From an uncultured Chryseolinea sp. (lineage in GTDB: Bacteria; Bacteroidota; Bacteroidia; Cytophagales; Cyclobacteriaceae), in NCBI GenBank assembly GCA_946478915.1, contig CAMLER010000028.1, positions 1-16,175 on the forward strand: a stretch of DNA of 16,175 nt, in the 5' to 3' direction. This document shows positions 1 to 7,791 of this stretch, piece after piece. The notes under the pieces were generated by a model. The model did not search any database. It was not told the origin of the DNA and saw nothing but the letters and a program-made list of their open reading frames with translations. A program made the translations under genes and the position numbers. Positions within the stretch are counted from its first letter, which is position 1. The number at the start of each line of letters is the position of its first letter.

Positions 1-89
1 GTCATCATCCTGTAGTACTTCTTGTACAGGAACTCCAGAGCTTTCTCGTCACCTTTGCAGATGCGTTCGAAAATCTCCGTTTCGTTCAT
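1..89 (-). CDS. ECF-type RNA polymerase sigma factor, N-terminal part only (runs off the window)
   Basis: Reading the minus strand from an ATG at 89-87 gives 29 residues beginning MNETEIFERICKGDEKALE and then FLYKKYYRMM. This is the usual opening of sigma-70 region 2 in ECF sigma factors: a short helix, then G-D-x-x-A, then L-Y-x-x-Y-Y. Such proteins direct RNA polymerase to a small set of promoters, often under an anti-sigma factor. The rest of region 2, region 4 and any anti-sigma partner lie outside the window. An in-frame ATG eight codons upstream (113-111) would add MVFRSSSA; the inner ATG fits the family better, but neither has a Shine-Dalgarno sequence. The DUF2147 gene lies 94 nt upstream on the same strand and may be co-transcribed. 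The family call rests on this short N-terminus only. Confidence 0.65.
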   Translation of the reverse strand, partial: MNETEIFERICKGDEKALEFLYKKYYRMM

Positions 90-183
90 GGCTGAGCTTG
101 ATCTGAATACCATCGTGAAGTGCCTTAGTAACCTGTTGCTTTGCGTTTTTGTTAATTATACGACCAATGACTTTATCAGTGGA

Positions 184-600
184 TCAATGAACTCTCTTCC
201 ACGTTTGAGTTCGGAAGAACGGACCCCAGTATCCTCTTACCCTCAAGTTACCCTCGGCGATCCAAATTTTACATCGATAAATTTTGCCATCCTGCGGGTC
301 TAGAATACTGCCCTCTGAGTATTCATTTCCGCTTTTTTCCAGGTCTTTCATGATCTCCATTCCGATGATCTTTTTTCCGAAACGCGGATCATCTTTGGGA
401 CATTCCTTGCAAACCGGATCAGGGTCGACATCGGTAAAAATCTTCACTACCTTTCCAAAAACCTTCCCATTACGTTCAAATATCTCGATAATAGACTTTT
501 CTTCACCTGTGGATTCGTCTACCGTTTTCCACTTTCCAATGACGGAAGATTGTGCGTAACAAAAAAATGTCGGAAACAAGAGAATCAAAAATCCTTTCAT
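184..600 (-). CDS. DUF2147 family small exported protein
   Basis: A 138-residue protein starting MKGFLILLFPTFFCYAQSS, which is a short basic residue, a hydrophobic core and an AQS-type signal peptidase I site, so it is probably periplasmic. The mature part matches DUF2147: G-K-W-K-T near the start (about residues 22-26), an acidic segment S-I-I-E-I-F, a short cysteine-containing loop (V-C-K-E-C, about 63-67), the central G-x-x-I-I-G-M-E, the I-L-D-P-x-x-G-K-I-Y-R-C stretch (about 99-110), and a closing L-R-V-R-G-Y-W-G-P-F-F-R-T-Q-x-W. Family members are small, secreted and probably beta-rich; none has a firmly known reaction that I can name. Its length is normal for the family. It lies on the same strand as the sigma factor, 94 nt upstream of it, and is separated from hppA by the hppA terminator. 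Confidence 0.85.
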   Translation of the reverse strand: MKGFLILLFPTFFCYAQSSVIGKWKTVDESTGEEKSIIEIFERNGKVFGKVVKIFTDVDPDPVCKECPKDDPRFGKKIIGMEIMKDLEKSGNEYSEGSILDPQDGKIYRCKIWIAEGNLRVRGYWGPFFRTQTWKRVH

Positions 601-671
601 TGCCGAAATATAAAACTATCCTGTTTAAAGTTGATAACGCCTGGCATGGGGGTCGAATTCGATGAAATAAA

Positions 672-699
672 AAAAGCCCCGCGAAACGACGGGGCTTTT
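672..699 (-). terminator. Strong intrinsic terminator of hppA
   Basis: A perfect 10-bp inverted repeat: AAAAGCCCCG at 672-681 and CGGGGCTTTT at 690-699, with an 8-nt loop. It begins 17 nt beyond the hppA stop codon (716-718). Read on the minus strand, the GC stem is followed by a run of seven T, the classic Rho-independent form. On the plus strand the T run is only four long, so it is mainly the terminator of hppA. Confidence 0.93.
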
Positions 700-715
700 C
701 TGCAGGAATACAGCT

Positions 716-3013
716 TTACTTTGCAACCTTGGAGGGTTCAATCGAAGCTTCTACGTTTTCAATTTTTGCTTTATTTTCAACAGCCTTCGATGTTTTTTCC
801 ACATCATCTGGAGCAAGTAGCGGAGCAATAACGAGCGCCACAACAGACATCAGCTTTAAGAGAATGTTCAGTGACGGGCCAGACGTATCTTTGAATGGAT
901 CGCCAACAGTATCACCCACTACTGCAGCTTTGTGCGGGTCTGACTTCTTATAATACATTTGTCCATTTATGTCTACGCCCTCTTCGAAACTCTTTTTGGC
1001 GTTGTCCCAGGCACCCCCTGCATTGGACTGAAAAATAGCCATCAATACTCCTGTAACGGTTACGCCGGCTAGCATACCACCCAGCGCTTCCACGCCAAAA
1101 CCGGGCAAGAAAGCGATGATGACCGGAGCGACTACCGCCATAACGCCTGGTAATATCATTTCCCGAATAGCAGCCTTAGTCGATATTTCTACGCACTTCC
1201 CATATTCAGCTTTGCCGTCAGCGTCATGAAATACTTTTTGTTCAGCGGCTGACCACTCTTCGACTGGCGTATCACCATTCTTTCGCATGAGATCGAGGGC
1301 CGCCTTCAATGCAGGAATCGTCGTAAACTGGCGCCGCACCTCTTCAATCATAGCCATTGCAGCGCGACCCACAGCGCCCATGGCCAAAGCTGAAAATACA
1401 AATGGTAACATACCACCTATGAAAAGTCCAGCCATTACATTGGCTTTTGAAACATCAATGGTAGCCATTTTTGCTGTAGTCATAAATGCTCCGAAAAGTG
1501 CCAGCGCAGTTAATGCGGCCGAGGCAATTGCAAATCCTTTACCAATTGCTGCAGTCGTATTTCCAACAGCATCTAATTTGTCTGTCCTGGATCTTACTTC
1601 TTTAGGAAGCTCGGACATTTCGGCAATACCACCAGCATTGTCCGAGATAGGTCCATATGCATCAACTGCAAGCTGGATACCTAAATTCGAAAGCATACCC
1701 ACAGCGGCAATTGCAATACCGTATAACCCACCGAAATAAAAGGCTCCGATGATAGACACTGCAATAATGATGATTGGAATTGCTGTGGACATCATACCCA
1801 CACCAAGCCCTGCAATAATATTAGTTGCTGCACCGGTCCCTGATTGCCGTACAATGGAATTTACCGGACCCTTGCCCATACCCGTGTAGTGTTCTGTAAC
1901 CAGCCCGACAAGAACACCGCCCACAAGGCCAATAACAGTCGCCCAGAATACTCCCATGGACGTGTAGTAATTTCCTTTCTCAGGATCCGTCCACGAATAG
2001 AGGGGATCTTTAAACCACCACTCTGCGGGCAACATCCAGGTAATTATAAAATATGATGCGATTATCATCACGATGGAAGAAACAAACTCTCCCATGTTCA
2101 ATGCCTTTTGAGGGTCTCCACCTTCCTTCACTTTTACGAAGAAGGTTCCCAGGAAAGACATGATGATTCCTACTCCGGCCAGAACTAACGGAAGCAATAC
2201 TGCTGAAAGCCCGTTAAAATTATCAGCAAAACCCGGAACCATAAATGCAGCTCCCAAGACCATAGTACCAACGATTGAGCCTACATAGGACTCGAACAGG
2301 TCGGCGCCCATACCAGCGACATCACCAACGTTGTCACCGACGTTGTCCGCGATTGTCGCAGGATTCAACGGGTGATCTTCCGGGATGCCAGCTTCAACTT
2401 TTCCCACAAGGTCGGCGCCGACGTCAGCGGCCTTCGTATAAATACCTCCCCCAACCCGGGCAAAGAGTGCGATTGAAGATGCTCCAAAAGAAAAGCCGGT
2501 GATTACAGTGATTACCTGGTTCACGCTCATCTGATCGCTCACCCCAAACATTTTCGAGTAGACTATAAAGAGTACACTAAGGCCCAGAACGCCCAGTCCA
2601 ACCACGCCCATGCCCATAACCGATCCTCCTGCAAATGCGACTTCAAGGGCTTTACCCAGGCTCGTGCGCGCAGCGTTTGTTGTTCTAACGTTGGCCTTTG
2701 TGGCGACGCGCATTCCGATAAATCCAGCCAGCGCAGAACAAAATGCACCCAAAACAAATGACACCCCGACCAGCGGGTGGGATCCTTCGCTGTCGGCCGT
2801 AAAAGCAAGCAATAATGCCACACAAACCACAAATATTGCCAGTATCTTATACTCCGCTTTCAGGAAAGCCATTGCCCCTTCCGAAATGTGTTTGGCAATT
2901 TTTTTCATCTTGTCGGTGCCAGCGTCTTGCTTGTTGACCCAGGCGCTCTTCCACACGACGAATAAAAGGCCGAGAACTCCAAATACTGGTAATAGGTAAA
3001 GAATGTTTTCCAT
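716..3013 (-). CDS. hppA: Membrane-bound ion-pumping pyrophosphatase (K+-dependent type)
   Basis: A 765-residue polytopic membrane protein that couples pyrophosphate hydrolysis to H+ or Na+ export across the cytoplasmic membrane. Its length is normal for the family. Visible signatures are the pyrophosphate/Mg site [20 protein letters not shown] (188-207), the following [18 protein letters not shown] (224-241), D-N-A-G-G-I-A-E-M (458-466), and the late [17 protein letters not shown] motif near the C-terminus. In the motif [10 protein letters not shown] (484-493), Ala488 and Gly491 are the residues found in K+-stimulated enzymes; K+-independent enzymes have Lys and Thr there. Whether it pumps Na+, H+ or both cannot be settled by eye. 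About 16 transmembrane helices are expected from family knowledge. It has its own promoter and terminator, so it is probably monocistronic. Confidence 0.97.
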   Translation of the reverse strand: MENILYLLPVFGVLGLLFVVWKSAWVNKQDAGTDKMKKIAKHISEGAMAFLKAEYKILAIFVVCVALLLAFTADSEGSHPLVGVSFVLGAFCSALAGFIGMRVATKANVRTTNAARTSLGKALEVAFAGGSVMGMGVVGLGVLGLSVLFIVYSKMFGVSDQMSVNQVITVITGFSFGASSIALFARVGGGIYTKAADVGADLVGKVEAGIPEDHPLNPATIADNVGDNVGDVAGMGADLFESYVGSIVGTMVLGAAFMVPGFADNFNGLSAVLLPLVLAGVGIIMSFLGTFFVKVKEGGDPQKALNMGEFVSSIVMIIASYFIITWMLPAEWWFKDPLYSWTDPEKGNYYTSMGVFWATVIGLVGGVLVGLVTEHYTGMGKGPVNSIVRQSGTGAATNIIAGLGVGMMSTAIPIIIIAVSIIGAFYFGGLYGIAIAAVGMLSNLGIQLAVDAYGPISDNAGGIAEMSELPKEVRSRTDKLDAVGNTTAAIGKGFAIASAALTALALFGAFMTTAKMATIDVSKANVMAGLFIGGMLPFVFSALAMGAVGRAAMAMIEEVRRQFTTIPALKAALDLMRKNGDTPVEEWSAAEQKVFHDADGKAEYGKCVEISTKAAIREMILPGVMAVVAPVIIAFLPGFGVEALGGMLAGVTVTGVLMAIFQSNAGGAWDNAKKSFEEGVDINGQMYYKKSDPHKAAVVGDTVGDPFKDTSGPSLNILLKLMSVVALVIAPLLAPDDVEKTSKAVENKAKIENVEASIEPSKVAK

Positions 3014-3075
3014 ATCGATTTAGGTTTGCATTTAGTTTTGATCAACCATCAGTCGTGGTGGTTTTTAAAGTGGGG

Positions 3076-3106
3076 CAAATATAGAAGAAGAAGCATAACC
3101 GGCAAA
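3076..3106 (-). promoter_or_regulatory. Bacteroidota-type promoter of hppA
   Basis: On the minus strand TTTG (3106-3103) is followed after exactly 19 nt by TATATTTG (3083-3076), a perfect match to the Bacteroidota sigma-A consensus TTTG / TAnnTTTG. Transcription would start near 3070, giving an untranslated leader of about 55 nt. That leader can form a 7-bp hairpin (AACCACC with GATGGTT, one G-T pair) between 3063 and 3044. The match supports the phylum assignment. Confidence 0.65.
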
Positions 3107-3126
3107 ATGTGTTCGATAACCTTATT

Positions 3127-3510
3127 TTAGTCCTGAAACACCTGCCTGAGTGCTATCCAAAGGTTACGTTTTTTAACCTCGTCCAGAAGGTCGAGGGCAT
3201 CGGCCACAACAATGGTAGCGCCGTCAATTTGAATTGCCTCATACATTTTTTCAGAATTCTTCAGCTTTGAGCCAAAACCGATGATGTATTCGGGTGCAAA
3301 AGCCTGAAAATCCTCCGGTAAAAATTCCGACCGGGTTAAAATCTGCACAGACGCCAAGGTGAGTTTCAGTGCTTTGAGAATTTTTTCAAGTAAAACAATC
3401 TCGTCAATCGACACTTCTGACCATTTCTTGTCGATAACAATAAGGACTTTTGGGTCAATCTTGTAGATCTCTTCCTGATATAAGTTTTGCAAAAGGGATG
3501 TCGGTGTCAT
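3127..3510 (-). CDS. Small conserved protein, possible DNA polymerase III psi (HolD-like) subunit
   Basis: A 127-residue soluble protein without signal peptide or membrane segment. I do not recognise it with certainty. Its layout resembles HolD (psi) of the clamp loader: a strand with K-V-L-I-V-I, a helix L-L-E-K-I-L-K-A-L-K-L-T-L, a V-Q-I-L-T strand, a central F-G strand, then I-x-I-D-G-A-T-I-V-V-A-D-A-L-D-L-L followed by K-K-R-N-L-W-I-A-L-R-Q-V-F at the C-terminus. Enterobacterial psi has the same order: I-A-I-P, L-x-A-L, G-A-Q-V-A-S-P-A-L-x-x-L, then A-L-W-Q-Q-I. This is a remembered pattern, not an alignment. It starts 3 nt after the thioesterase stop, so the two are co-transcribed. Alternatively it is a Bacteroidota-specific protein of unknown function. 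Confidence 0.8.
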   Translation of the reverse strand: MTPTSLLQNLYQEEIYKIDPKVLIVIDKKWSEVSIDEIVLLEKILKALKLTLASVQILTRSEFLPEDFQAFAPEYIIGFGSKLKNSEKMYEAIQIDGATIVVADALDLLDEVKKRNLWIALRQVFQD

Positions 3511-3513
3511 AGG

Positions 3514-4035
3514 TTATGGAATGTCAAAAATAGAACGCAGTTCCTTGGCTTCCGATGGTTTCATTCGGCCGGCCAGGATAAGACGAAGTTGTCTTCTTCT
3601 AAGCGCGCCTTCATACAATTCTTTTTCTTCGTCGGTCTCTGGTTCCACTTCAGCAATATCTATTGGCCGTCCAAGCTGATCAACAGCGACGAAAGTGAAA
3701 AAAGCACTATTGCTTTCGGTTACGGTATTTGCAGGAATATCCTCGGCGATCACATCAATTCTCACTTCCATGGAAGAATTGAAAGCTCTGGTAACCTTGG
3801 CCTTCAACGTTACAACATTACCCAGGCGAATGGGATGTTTGAAAGAAATATTGTCAACTGAAGCTGTCACAACAAACCGATTGGAATGTTTCTGTGCCGA
3901 GATTGCTGATACAATGTCCATCCAATGCATCAGCCGGCCCCCCATCAGGTTATTTAATGTATTAGTGTCGTTCGGTAGCACAAGTTCTGTCATGCTTACC
4001 GCGGACTCGCGCGGGAATTTCTTTTTTCGTGACAT
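3514..4035 (-). CDS. Hot-dog fold acyl-CoA thioesterase (YciA/ACOT type)
   Basis: A 173-residue cytoplasmic protein expected to hydrolyse acyl-CoA to free fatty acid and CoA. The hot-dog signature N-T-L-N-N-L-M-G-G-R-L-M-H-W-M-D spans residues 25-40, with the Asn25 and Asp40 that correspond to the usual catalytic pair. It is followed by V-T-A-S-V-D-x-I-x-F-x-x-P-I-R-L-G, the second conserved block of the acyl-CoA thioesterase family. The substrate chain length cannot be read from sequence. The C-terminal tail (about 135-173) is charged, with an R-R-R-Q-L-R stretch. The ATG at 4033-4035 gives MSRKKKFPRES, a normal start. It heads a two-gene unit with the small protein downstream (3-nt gap) and diverges from the threonine operon. 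Confidence 0.92.
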   Translation of the reverse strand: MSRKKKFPRESAVSMTELVLPNDTNTLNNLMGGRLMHWMDIVSAISAQKHSNRFVVTASVDNISFKHPIRLGNVVTLKAKVTRAFNSSMEVRIDVIAEDIPANTVTESNSAFFTFVAVDQLGRPIDIAEVEPETDEEKELYEGALRRRQLRLILAGRMKPSEAKELRSIFDIP

Positions 4036-4103
4036 GAAGAGAGATTAAAGAGTTCGATCGAAGTGACATCCCACAAACGTTGCCGAATGCTACTAACCGT
4101 TAG

Positions 4104-4132
4104 TTCGTGCAAAAATCACAAAAAATACTTTG
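4104..4132 (+). promoter_or_regulatory. Candidate promoter of the threonine operon
   Basis: TACTTTG at 4126-4132 resembles the Bacteroidota -7 element TAnnTTTG with one spacer base missing, and TTCG at 4104-4107 is a weak -33 element 18 nt upstream. A start near 4139 would place the leader ORF about 30 nt into the transcript. The position is sensible, but both elements are imperfect. Confidence 0.35.
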
Positions 4133-4168
4133 CAATCAAGTGTTCATTTCATTATTTCGAGTCCCCAA

Positions 4169-4270
4169 ATGCAACCGACAAATTTCATATCTGATTATTC
4201 AGCGCTGCTGTCAGGCGCAACGGTAGATCGTGTTGCTACCATTTCTACTATTATTATTATTACGGGGTGA
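4169..4270 (+). CDS. thrL: Threonine operon leader peptide (33 codons, Thr/Ile-rich end)
   Basis: A short ORF lies entirely in the gap before thrA. It opens with ATG at 4169 and ends with TGA at 4268-4270. It encodes 33 residues beginning MQPTNFISDY and ending TISTIIIITG; nine of the last ten are Thr, Ile or Ser, with three Thr and five Ile codons in the run at 4238-4264. The enterobacterial thrL leader also ends in a Thr/Ile run shortly before its terminator, and threonine and isoleucine are the end products controlled by this pathway. The expected role is a sensor: ribosome stalling when charged tRNA-Thr or tRNA-Ile is scarce changes RNA folding and lets thrA be expressed. No ribosome binding site is seen, as is normal in this phylum. 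The gene symbol is by analogy. Confidence 0.8.
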   Translation: MQPTNFISDYSALLSGATVDRVATISTIIIITG

Positions 4271-4334
4271 CCCGTGCGCTGCTTTCATACCCCAACCATG
4301 CCGTATAATGTCCTCTCCAGGAGATCGACGTTGG
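4217..4334 (+). promoter_or_regulatory. Candidate attenuator with competing hairpins, after the Thr/Ile codons
   Basis: Several short pairings overlap the control codons and stop of the leader. GGTAG (4222-4226) pairs with CTACC (4236-4240), in competition with GCAAC (4217-4221) and GTTGC (4232-4236). ACGGG (4262-4266) pairs with CCCGT (4271-4275) around a GTGA loop that contains the TGA stop. GGGGT (4264-4268) can instead pair with ACCCC (4289-4293), whose end overlaps CCAAC (4292-4296), the partner of GTTGG (4330-4334). The octamer GCGCTGCT occurs twice (4202-4209 and 4276-4283). No stem is followed by a T run, so a classic intrinsic terminator is not visible. Control could be Rho-dependent or act on thrA translation. 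The stems were found by eye and are short. Confidence 0.45.
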
Positions 4335-4377
4335 CCCGATTACAAACTCTAATAAAACTCAAATTGCTTTAAACTTC

Positions 4378-6825
4378 ATGAAGGTTCTGAAATTCGGTGG
4401 CTCATCGGTAGCTACACCAGAAAGGATCCAATCGGTGATCGAAATTGTCAAACCCTATCTAGGTGGGGAGGTTGCTATTATTTTTTCTGCATTTGGTGGG
4501 GTAACGGATGTACTGATTCAGATCAGCACATTAGCTTTGGAAGGCAACCTCGACTATAAAAATAAAATCGCTGATCTCGAAAAAAGACATCTGGCCGCTG
4601 TGCGTACGCTGATTGACATTCATAATCAGAGCGGCATTCTGGCAGAGGTAAAGTACATGATCAACGAACTCGAAGATGTACTTCATGGTGTCTATCTGGT
4701 GAAAGAACGAACCGTGCGGACGCTCGATTATATAATGAGTTTTGGCGAGCGCATTTCCGCTTACATTATAGCACAGGCATTCAAGAATCAGGGGCATCCC
4801 ATGGAATTTTTGGATGCAAGAAAAGTCATTCGCACGGATGCAAATTTTGGTCACGCCAAAGTTGACTTTGATATCACCAATAAACTGATCCGCGATCATT
4901 TCAAGCACCATACCAATGTGCAGATTGTCACCGGATTTATTGGAACATCAGAAAGCGGAGAAACAACCACGCTTGGGCGAAGTGGCTCGGATTATACTGC
5001 AGCCATCATCGCAGGTGCATTGAACGCTGAAGCGCTCGAGATATGGACCGACGTCGATGGAATGATGACGGCGGATCCGCGCAAAGTGAAGAAGGCTTTC
5101 ACCGTTCCTCAAATGAGCTACGAAGAAGCGATGGAGCTTTCACATTTTGGAGCAAAAGTGATCTTTCCTGCAACCATGCAACCAGCAATGGTAAATCAAA
5201 TTCCTATCTGGATTAAAAACACTTTTAATCCCACTTTCAGAGGCACATTGATCTGTGCCCAATCGACCAATGGGAAAATAATCAAGGGAATATCATCCAT
5301 GAACGGAGTGTCACTGCTAAGCTTGCAAGGCAGCGGTTTGCTTGGTGTGGTAGGAGCGTCCATGAGATTATTTGCTACCCTCGCTCGTGAAAATATCAAT
5401 GTTATATTGATCAGCCAGGCTTCCTCCGAGCATTCAATATGTTTTGCCATTGAGAGCAGGTTCTCTGCAAAAGCAAAGGCCGCAATCGAAAAGGAATTTC
5501 AGTATGAGATCAGAAATGAAGAGATCGATGATGTGCCTGTGGAATCTGATTTATCTATCGTAGCCGTTGTGGGTGATGGAATGAAGCATAGCCCTGGTAC
5601 CAGCGGGCGGATGTTCAGTGCTCTGGGAAAAAATGGTGTTAACGTGGTAGCTATTGCGCAGGGTTCGTCGGAAAGAAATATATCAGCGGTGATACCTCAG
5701 GTTGATGGATCAAAGGCTTTGAATGCGCTTCACGAAGCATTCTTCCTTTCTGATCGAAAGTTGTTAAATGTTTTTTTAGTAGGAACCGGGCTCATTGGCA
5801 GTTCGTTGATTGAAATGGTGAACGATCAGTTCAATAAGCTCGCAAAAGAAAACAGGCTCGAAGTCAATATTGTAGCCGTTGCAAACAGCCGAAAAATGTT
5901 GTTTGATGAAGATGGGCTTGATCTGCGAAGTTGTCTCGATAAAATGAAGGATTCGGGTGAGGCCATGAACATGAAATCGTTTTTTGATAAAATGTCGGCA
6001 CTGAATCTGCCCAATAGCATCTTCGTAGATTGTACGTCAAGCCCGGAGGTCACTTCATTTTATGAAGATATCCTGGCCGCCAACATTTCAATCGTGACAC
6101 CTAACAAAAAAGCGAATTCATCTTCGATGTTGAGCTATAAACGGTTGAAAGCAACAGCATTCTCCCGAGGAGTGAAGTTCTTATATGAAACGAACGTGGG
6201 CGCGGGACTTCCCGTCATCAATACCATGAACGACTTATTGCTGAGTGGCGATAAGGTGCTTCGTATCGAGGCCGTGCTGAGCGGTACTTTAAATTATATT
6301 TTTAGCTCATTCGAAGCCGGGAGAAAATTCAGCGATGTGGTAAAGGAAGCAAAATCAAAAGGATATACAGAACCAGATCCAAGAGATGACCTTAACGGAA
6401 TGGATGTAGCAAGGAAAATTCTGATTCTTTCAAGAGAGTCCGGCTTAGAAATGGAACTTGACGATATTAAGGTGGAAAATCTGGTTCCAGAATCGTGTCA
6501 GGGGGAGATGAGCATCGATGAGTTTTTTACATGCCTTGAAAGATTTGATGATGATTTTGAAACGCTTCGACAGAAAGCACAGGATGAAGGAAAAAAATTG
6601 AGATACATGGCTGTCTTGAGCGATGGGAAAGTAAAGATTCAATTGGGTTCTGTCGACCAAAAGCATCCCTTTTATTCTCTGTCAGGAAGCGATAATATCA
6701 TTTTGCTCACCACAGAGAGGTATCACGACCGCCCCATGGTAATTCGTGGTCCGGGAGCTGGTGCTGCGGTTACAGCCGCCGGTGTATTTGCCGACATTAT
6801 TAGAATTGGTCACTATGCAAGATAA
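4378..6825 (+). CDS. thrA: Bifunctional aspartokinase / homoserine dehydrogenase
   Basis: An 815-residue fusion that phosphorylates aspartate and later reduces aspartate semialdehyde to homoserine, the first and third steps toward threonine. The aspartokinase part (about 1-290) has K-F-G-G-S-S (5-10), G-R-S-G-S-D-Y-T-A-A (200-209) and T-D-V-D-G (224-228). Two regulatory ACT segments follow (about 311-460: V-S-L-L-S-L-Q-G-S-G and I-V-A-V-V-G-D-G-M), the usual site of threonine feedback. The dehydrogenase part begins near 463 with the nucleotide-binding V-G-T-G-L-I-G (468-474), then T-P-N-K-K-A (574-579), N-V-G-A-G-L-P-V-I (606-614), S-G-T-L-N-Y-I-F (635-642) and G-Y-T-E-P-D-P-R-D-D-L-N-G-M-D-V-A-R-K (662-680). 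Length matches the E. coli ThrA type. The ATG at 4378 gives the canonical MKVLKFGGSS start. First gene of thrABC; its end overlaps thrB by 11 nt. Confidence 0.98.
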   Translation: MKVLKFGGSSVATPERIQSVIEIVKPYLGGEVAIIFSAFGGVTDVLIQISTLALEGNLDYKNKIADLEKRHLAAVRTLIDIHNQSGILAEVKYMINELEDVLHGVYLVKERTVRTLDYIMSFGERISAYIIAQAFKNQGHPMEFLDARKVIRTDANFGHAKVDFDITNKLIRDHFKHHTNVQIVTGFIGTSESGETTTLGRSGSDYTAAIIAGALNAEALEIWTDVDGMMTADPRKVKKAFTVPQMSYEEAMELSHFGAKVIFPATMQPAMVNQIPIWIKNTFNPTFRGTLICAQSTNGKIIKGISSMNGVSLLSLQGSGLLGVVGASMRLFATLARENINVILISQASSEHSICFAIESRFSAKAKAAIEKEFQYEIRNEEIDDVPVESDLSIVAVVGDGMKHSPGTSGRMFSALGKNGVNVVAIAQGSSERNISAVIPQVDGSKALNALHEAFFLSDRKLLNVFLVGTGLIGSSLIEMVNDQFNKLAKENRLEVNIVAVANSRKMLFDEDGLDLRSCLDKMKDSGEAMNMKSFFDKMSALNLPNSIFVDCTSSPEVTSFYEDILAANISIVTPNKKANSSSMLSYKRLKATAFSRGVKFLYETNVGAGLPVINTMNDLLLSGDKVLRIEAVLSGTLNYIFSSFEAGRKFSDVVKEAKSKGYTEPDPRDDLNGMDVARKILILSRESGLEMELDDIKVENLVPESCQGEMSIDEFFTCLERFDDDFETLRQKAQDEGKKLRYMAVLSDGKVKIQLGSVDQKHPFYSLSGSDNIILLTTERYHDRPMVIRGPGAGAAVTAAGVFADIIRIGHYAR

Positions 6826-7780
6826 ACAGGAGGGATTTCCAATCAGGTCTGTCAAAGCTCTCGCGCCGGCAACGGTCGCGAATGTTTCGTGTGGGTTTGA
6901 TATTTTCGGATTTGCGGTTGAAGCCCCCGCTGATGAGGTGGTGATAACTTTGACTGAGACGCCGGGTGTTGTTATTAAACAGATTACGGGCGATAACGGC
7001 CGACTGCCGCTTGATGCTTCCCGGAATACTTCAGGTGTGGCTGTCCAGGAATTTCTCCGGAAGATGGAAAGCAAAGTGGGTGCTGAAATCACACTGCATA
7101 AAAAACTTCCGCTTGGTAGCGGGATGGGTTCCAGCGCAGCAAGTTCAGCAGCAGCTTTGGTGGCTATAAATCATCTTTTTGATAATCCATTTTCCCGGGA
7201 GCAGATGCTTCCCTTTGCCATGGAGGCAGAACGTATCGCTTGCGGATCCGCGCATGCCGACAACGTTGCACCATCGCTATTGGGTGGATTCGTACTTATC
7301 CGAAGCTACTCGCCCCTGGATGTTACGAAAATCCCAACCCCAGCAGGACTTTATTGCACATTGGTGCATCCGCATATCGAGCTTAAGACTGAAGATTCCA
7401 GAAGGGTGCTGAAGTCATCTATTCAAATGAAAGATGCGGTTACCCAATGGGGTAATATTGCAGGATTAGTTGTGGGTCTTATGAAACCTGATTACGGATT
7501 GATCACGCGTTCCCTTCAGGATGTCATCGCTGAGCCGATACGGTCTGTGCTCATACCGGGGTTTGATGATATCAAACTTACCGCATTGGCAAATGGTGCG
7601 TTGGGAAGCGGTATTTCAGGTTCAGGTCCGACGATCTTTTCTCTCAGCACAGACAAAGAAACAGCTCAGAACGTGGGTACTCAGATCCAGGAAAGGTTCG
7701 TGAAAATGAAGCTGAAGAGCGATGTATTTGTTTCCAGGATCAATCACACCGGCGCAAGGATTGCTGATCAGGAGAATTAA
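6815..7780 (+). CDS. thrB: Homoserine kinase
   Basis: A 321-residue GHMP-family kinase that phosphorylates homoserine with ATP to O-phosphohomoserine. The ATP-binding signature P-L-G-S-G-M-G-S-S-A-A-S-S-A-A-A lies at residues 99-114. The N-terminus has A-L-A-P-A-T-V-A-N-V-S-C-G-F-D-I-F-G (about 15-32), and a C-terminal S-G-I-S-G-S-G-P-T motif is the third GHMP block. I chose the ATG at 6815. An ATG 69 nt upstream in the same frame would add 23 residues overlapping thrA and outside the family domain. The chosen start overlaps the thrA stop by 11 nt, which implies translational coupling. Length is close to the usual 310-320 residues. Confidence 0.97.
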   Translation: MQDKQEGFPIRSVKALAPATVANVSCGFDIFGFAVEAPADEVVITLTETPGVVIKQITGDNGRLPLDASRNTSGVAVQEFLRKMESKVGAEITLHKKLPLGSGMGSSAASSAAALVAINHLFDNPFSREQMLPFAMEAERIACGSAHADNVAPSLLGGFVLIRSYSPLDVTKIPTPAGLYCTLVHPHIELKTEDSRRVLKSSIQMKDAVTQWGNIAGLVVGLMKPDYGLITRSLQDVIAEPIRSVLIPGFDDIKLTALANGALGSGISGSGPTIFSLSTDKETAQNVGTQIQERFVKMKLKSDVFVSRINHTGARIADQEN

Positions 7781-7791
7781 AATTTGAAAAG

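Noticed and set aside
1287..1739. 150-codon ORF on the plus strand inside hppA
   Set aside because: It is antisense to strongly conserved hppA sequence, with a composition expected of a shadow frame (Ala/Pro/Ser-rich) and no recognisable domain.
3487..3861. 124-codon plus-strand ORF over the thioesterase and small protein
   Set aside because: It is antisense to two well-supported genes with a 3-nt gap and shows no domain.
4250..4261. ATT trinucleotide repeat read as a microsatellite
   Set aside because: The repeat is in frame with the leader ORF and encodes its Ile run; simple-repeat expansion is a weaker explanation.
4304..4309. TATAAT as a -10 promoter element for thrA
   Set aside because: Bacteroidota sigma-A uses TAnnTTTG; no matching upstream element is present, and it lies after the leader ORF.
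4531..4911. 126-codon minus-strand ORF inside thrA
   Set aside because: It is antisense to the conserved aspartokinase domain and has no recognisable family, promoter or neighbour.
6746..6814. Longer thrB start, 23 residues upstream
   Set aside because: The extra residues lie inside thrA in another frame and precede the family domain; the ATG at 6815 overlaps the thrA stop by 11 nt, the usual coupled arrangement.
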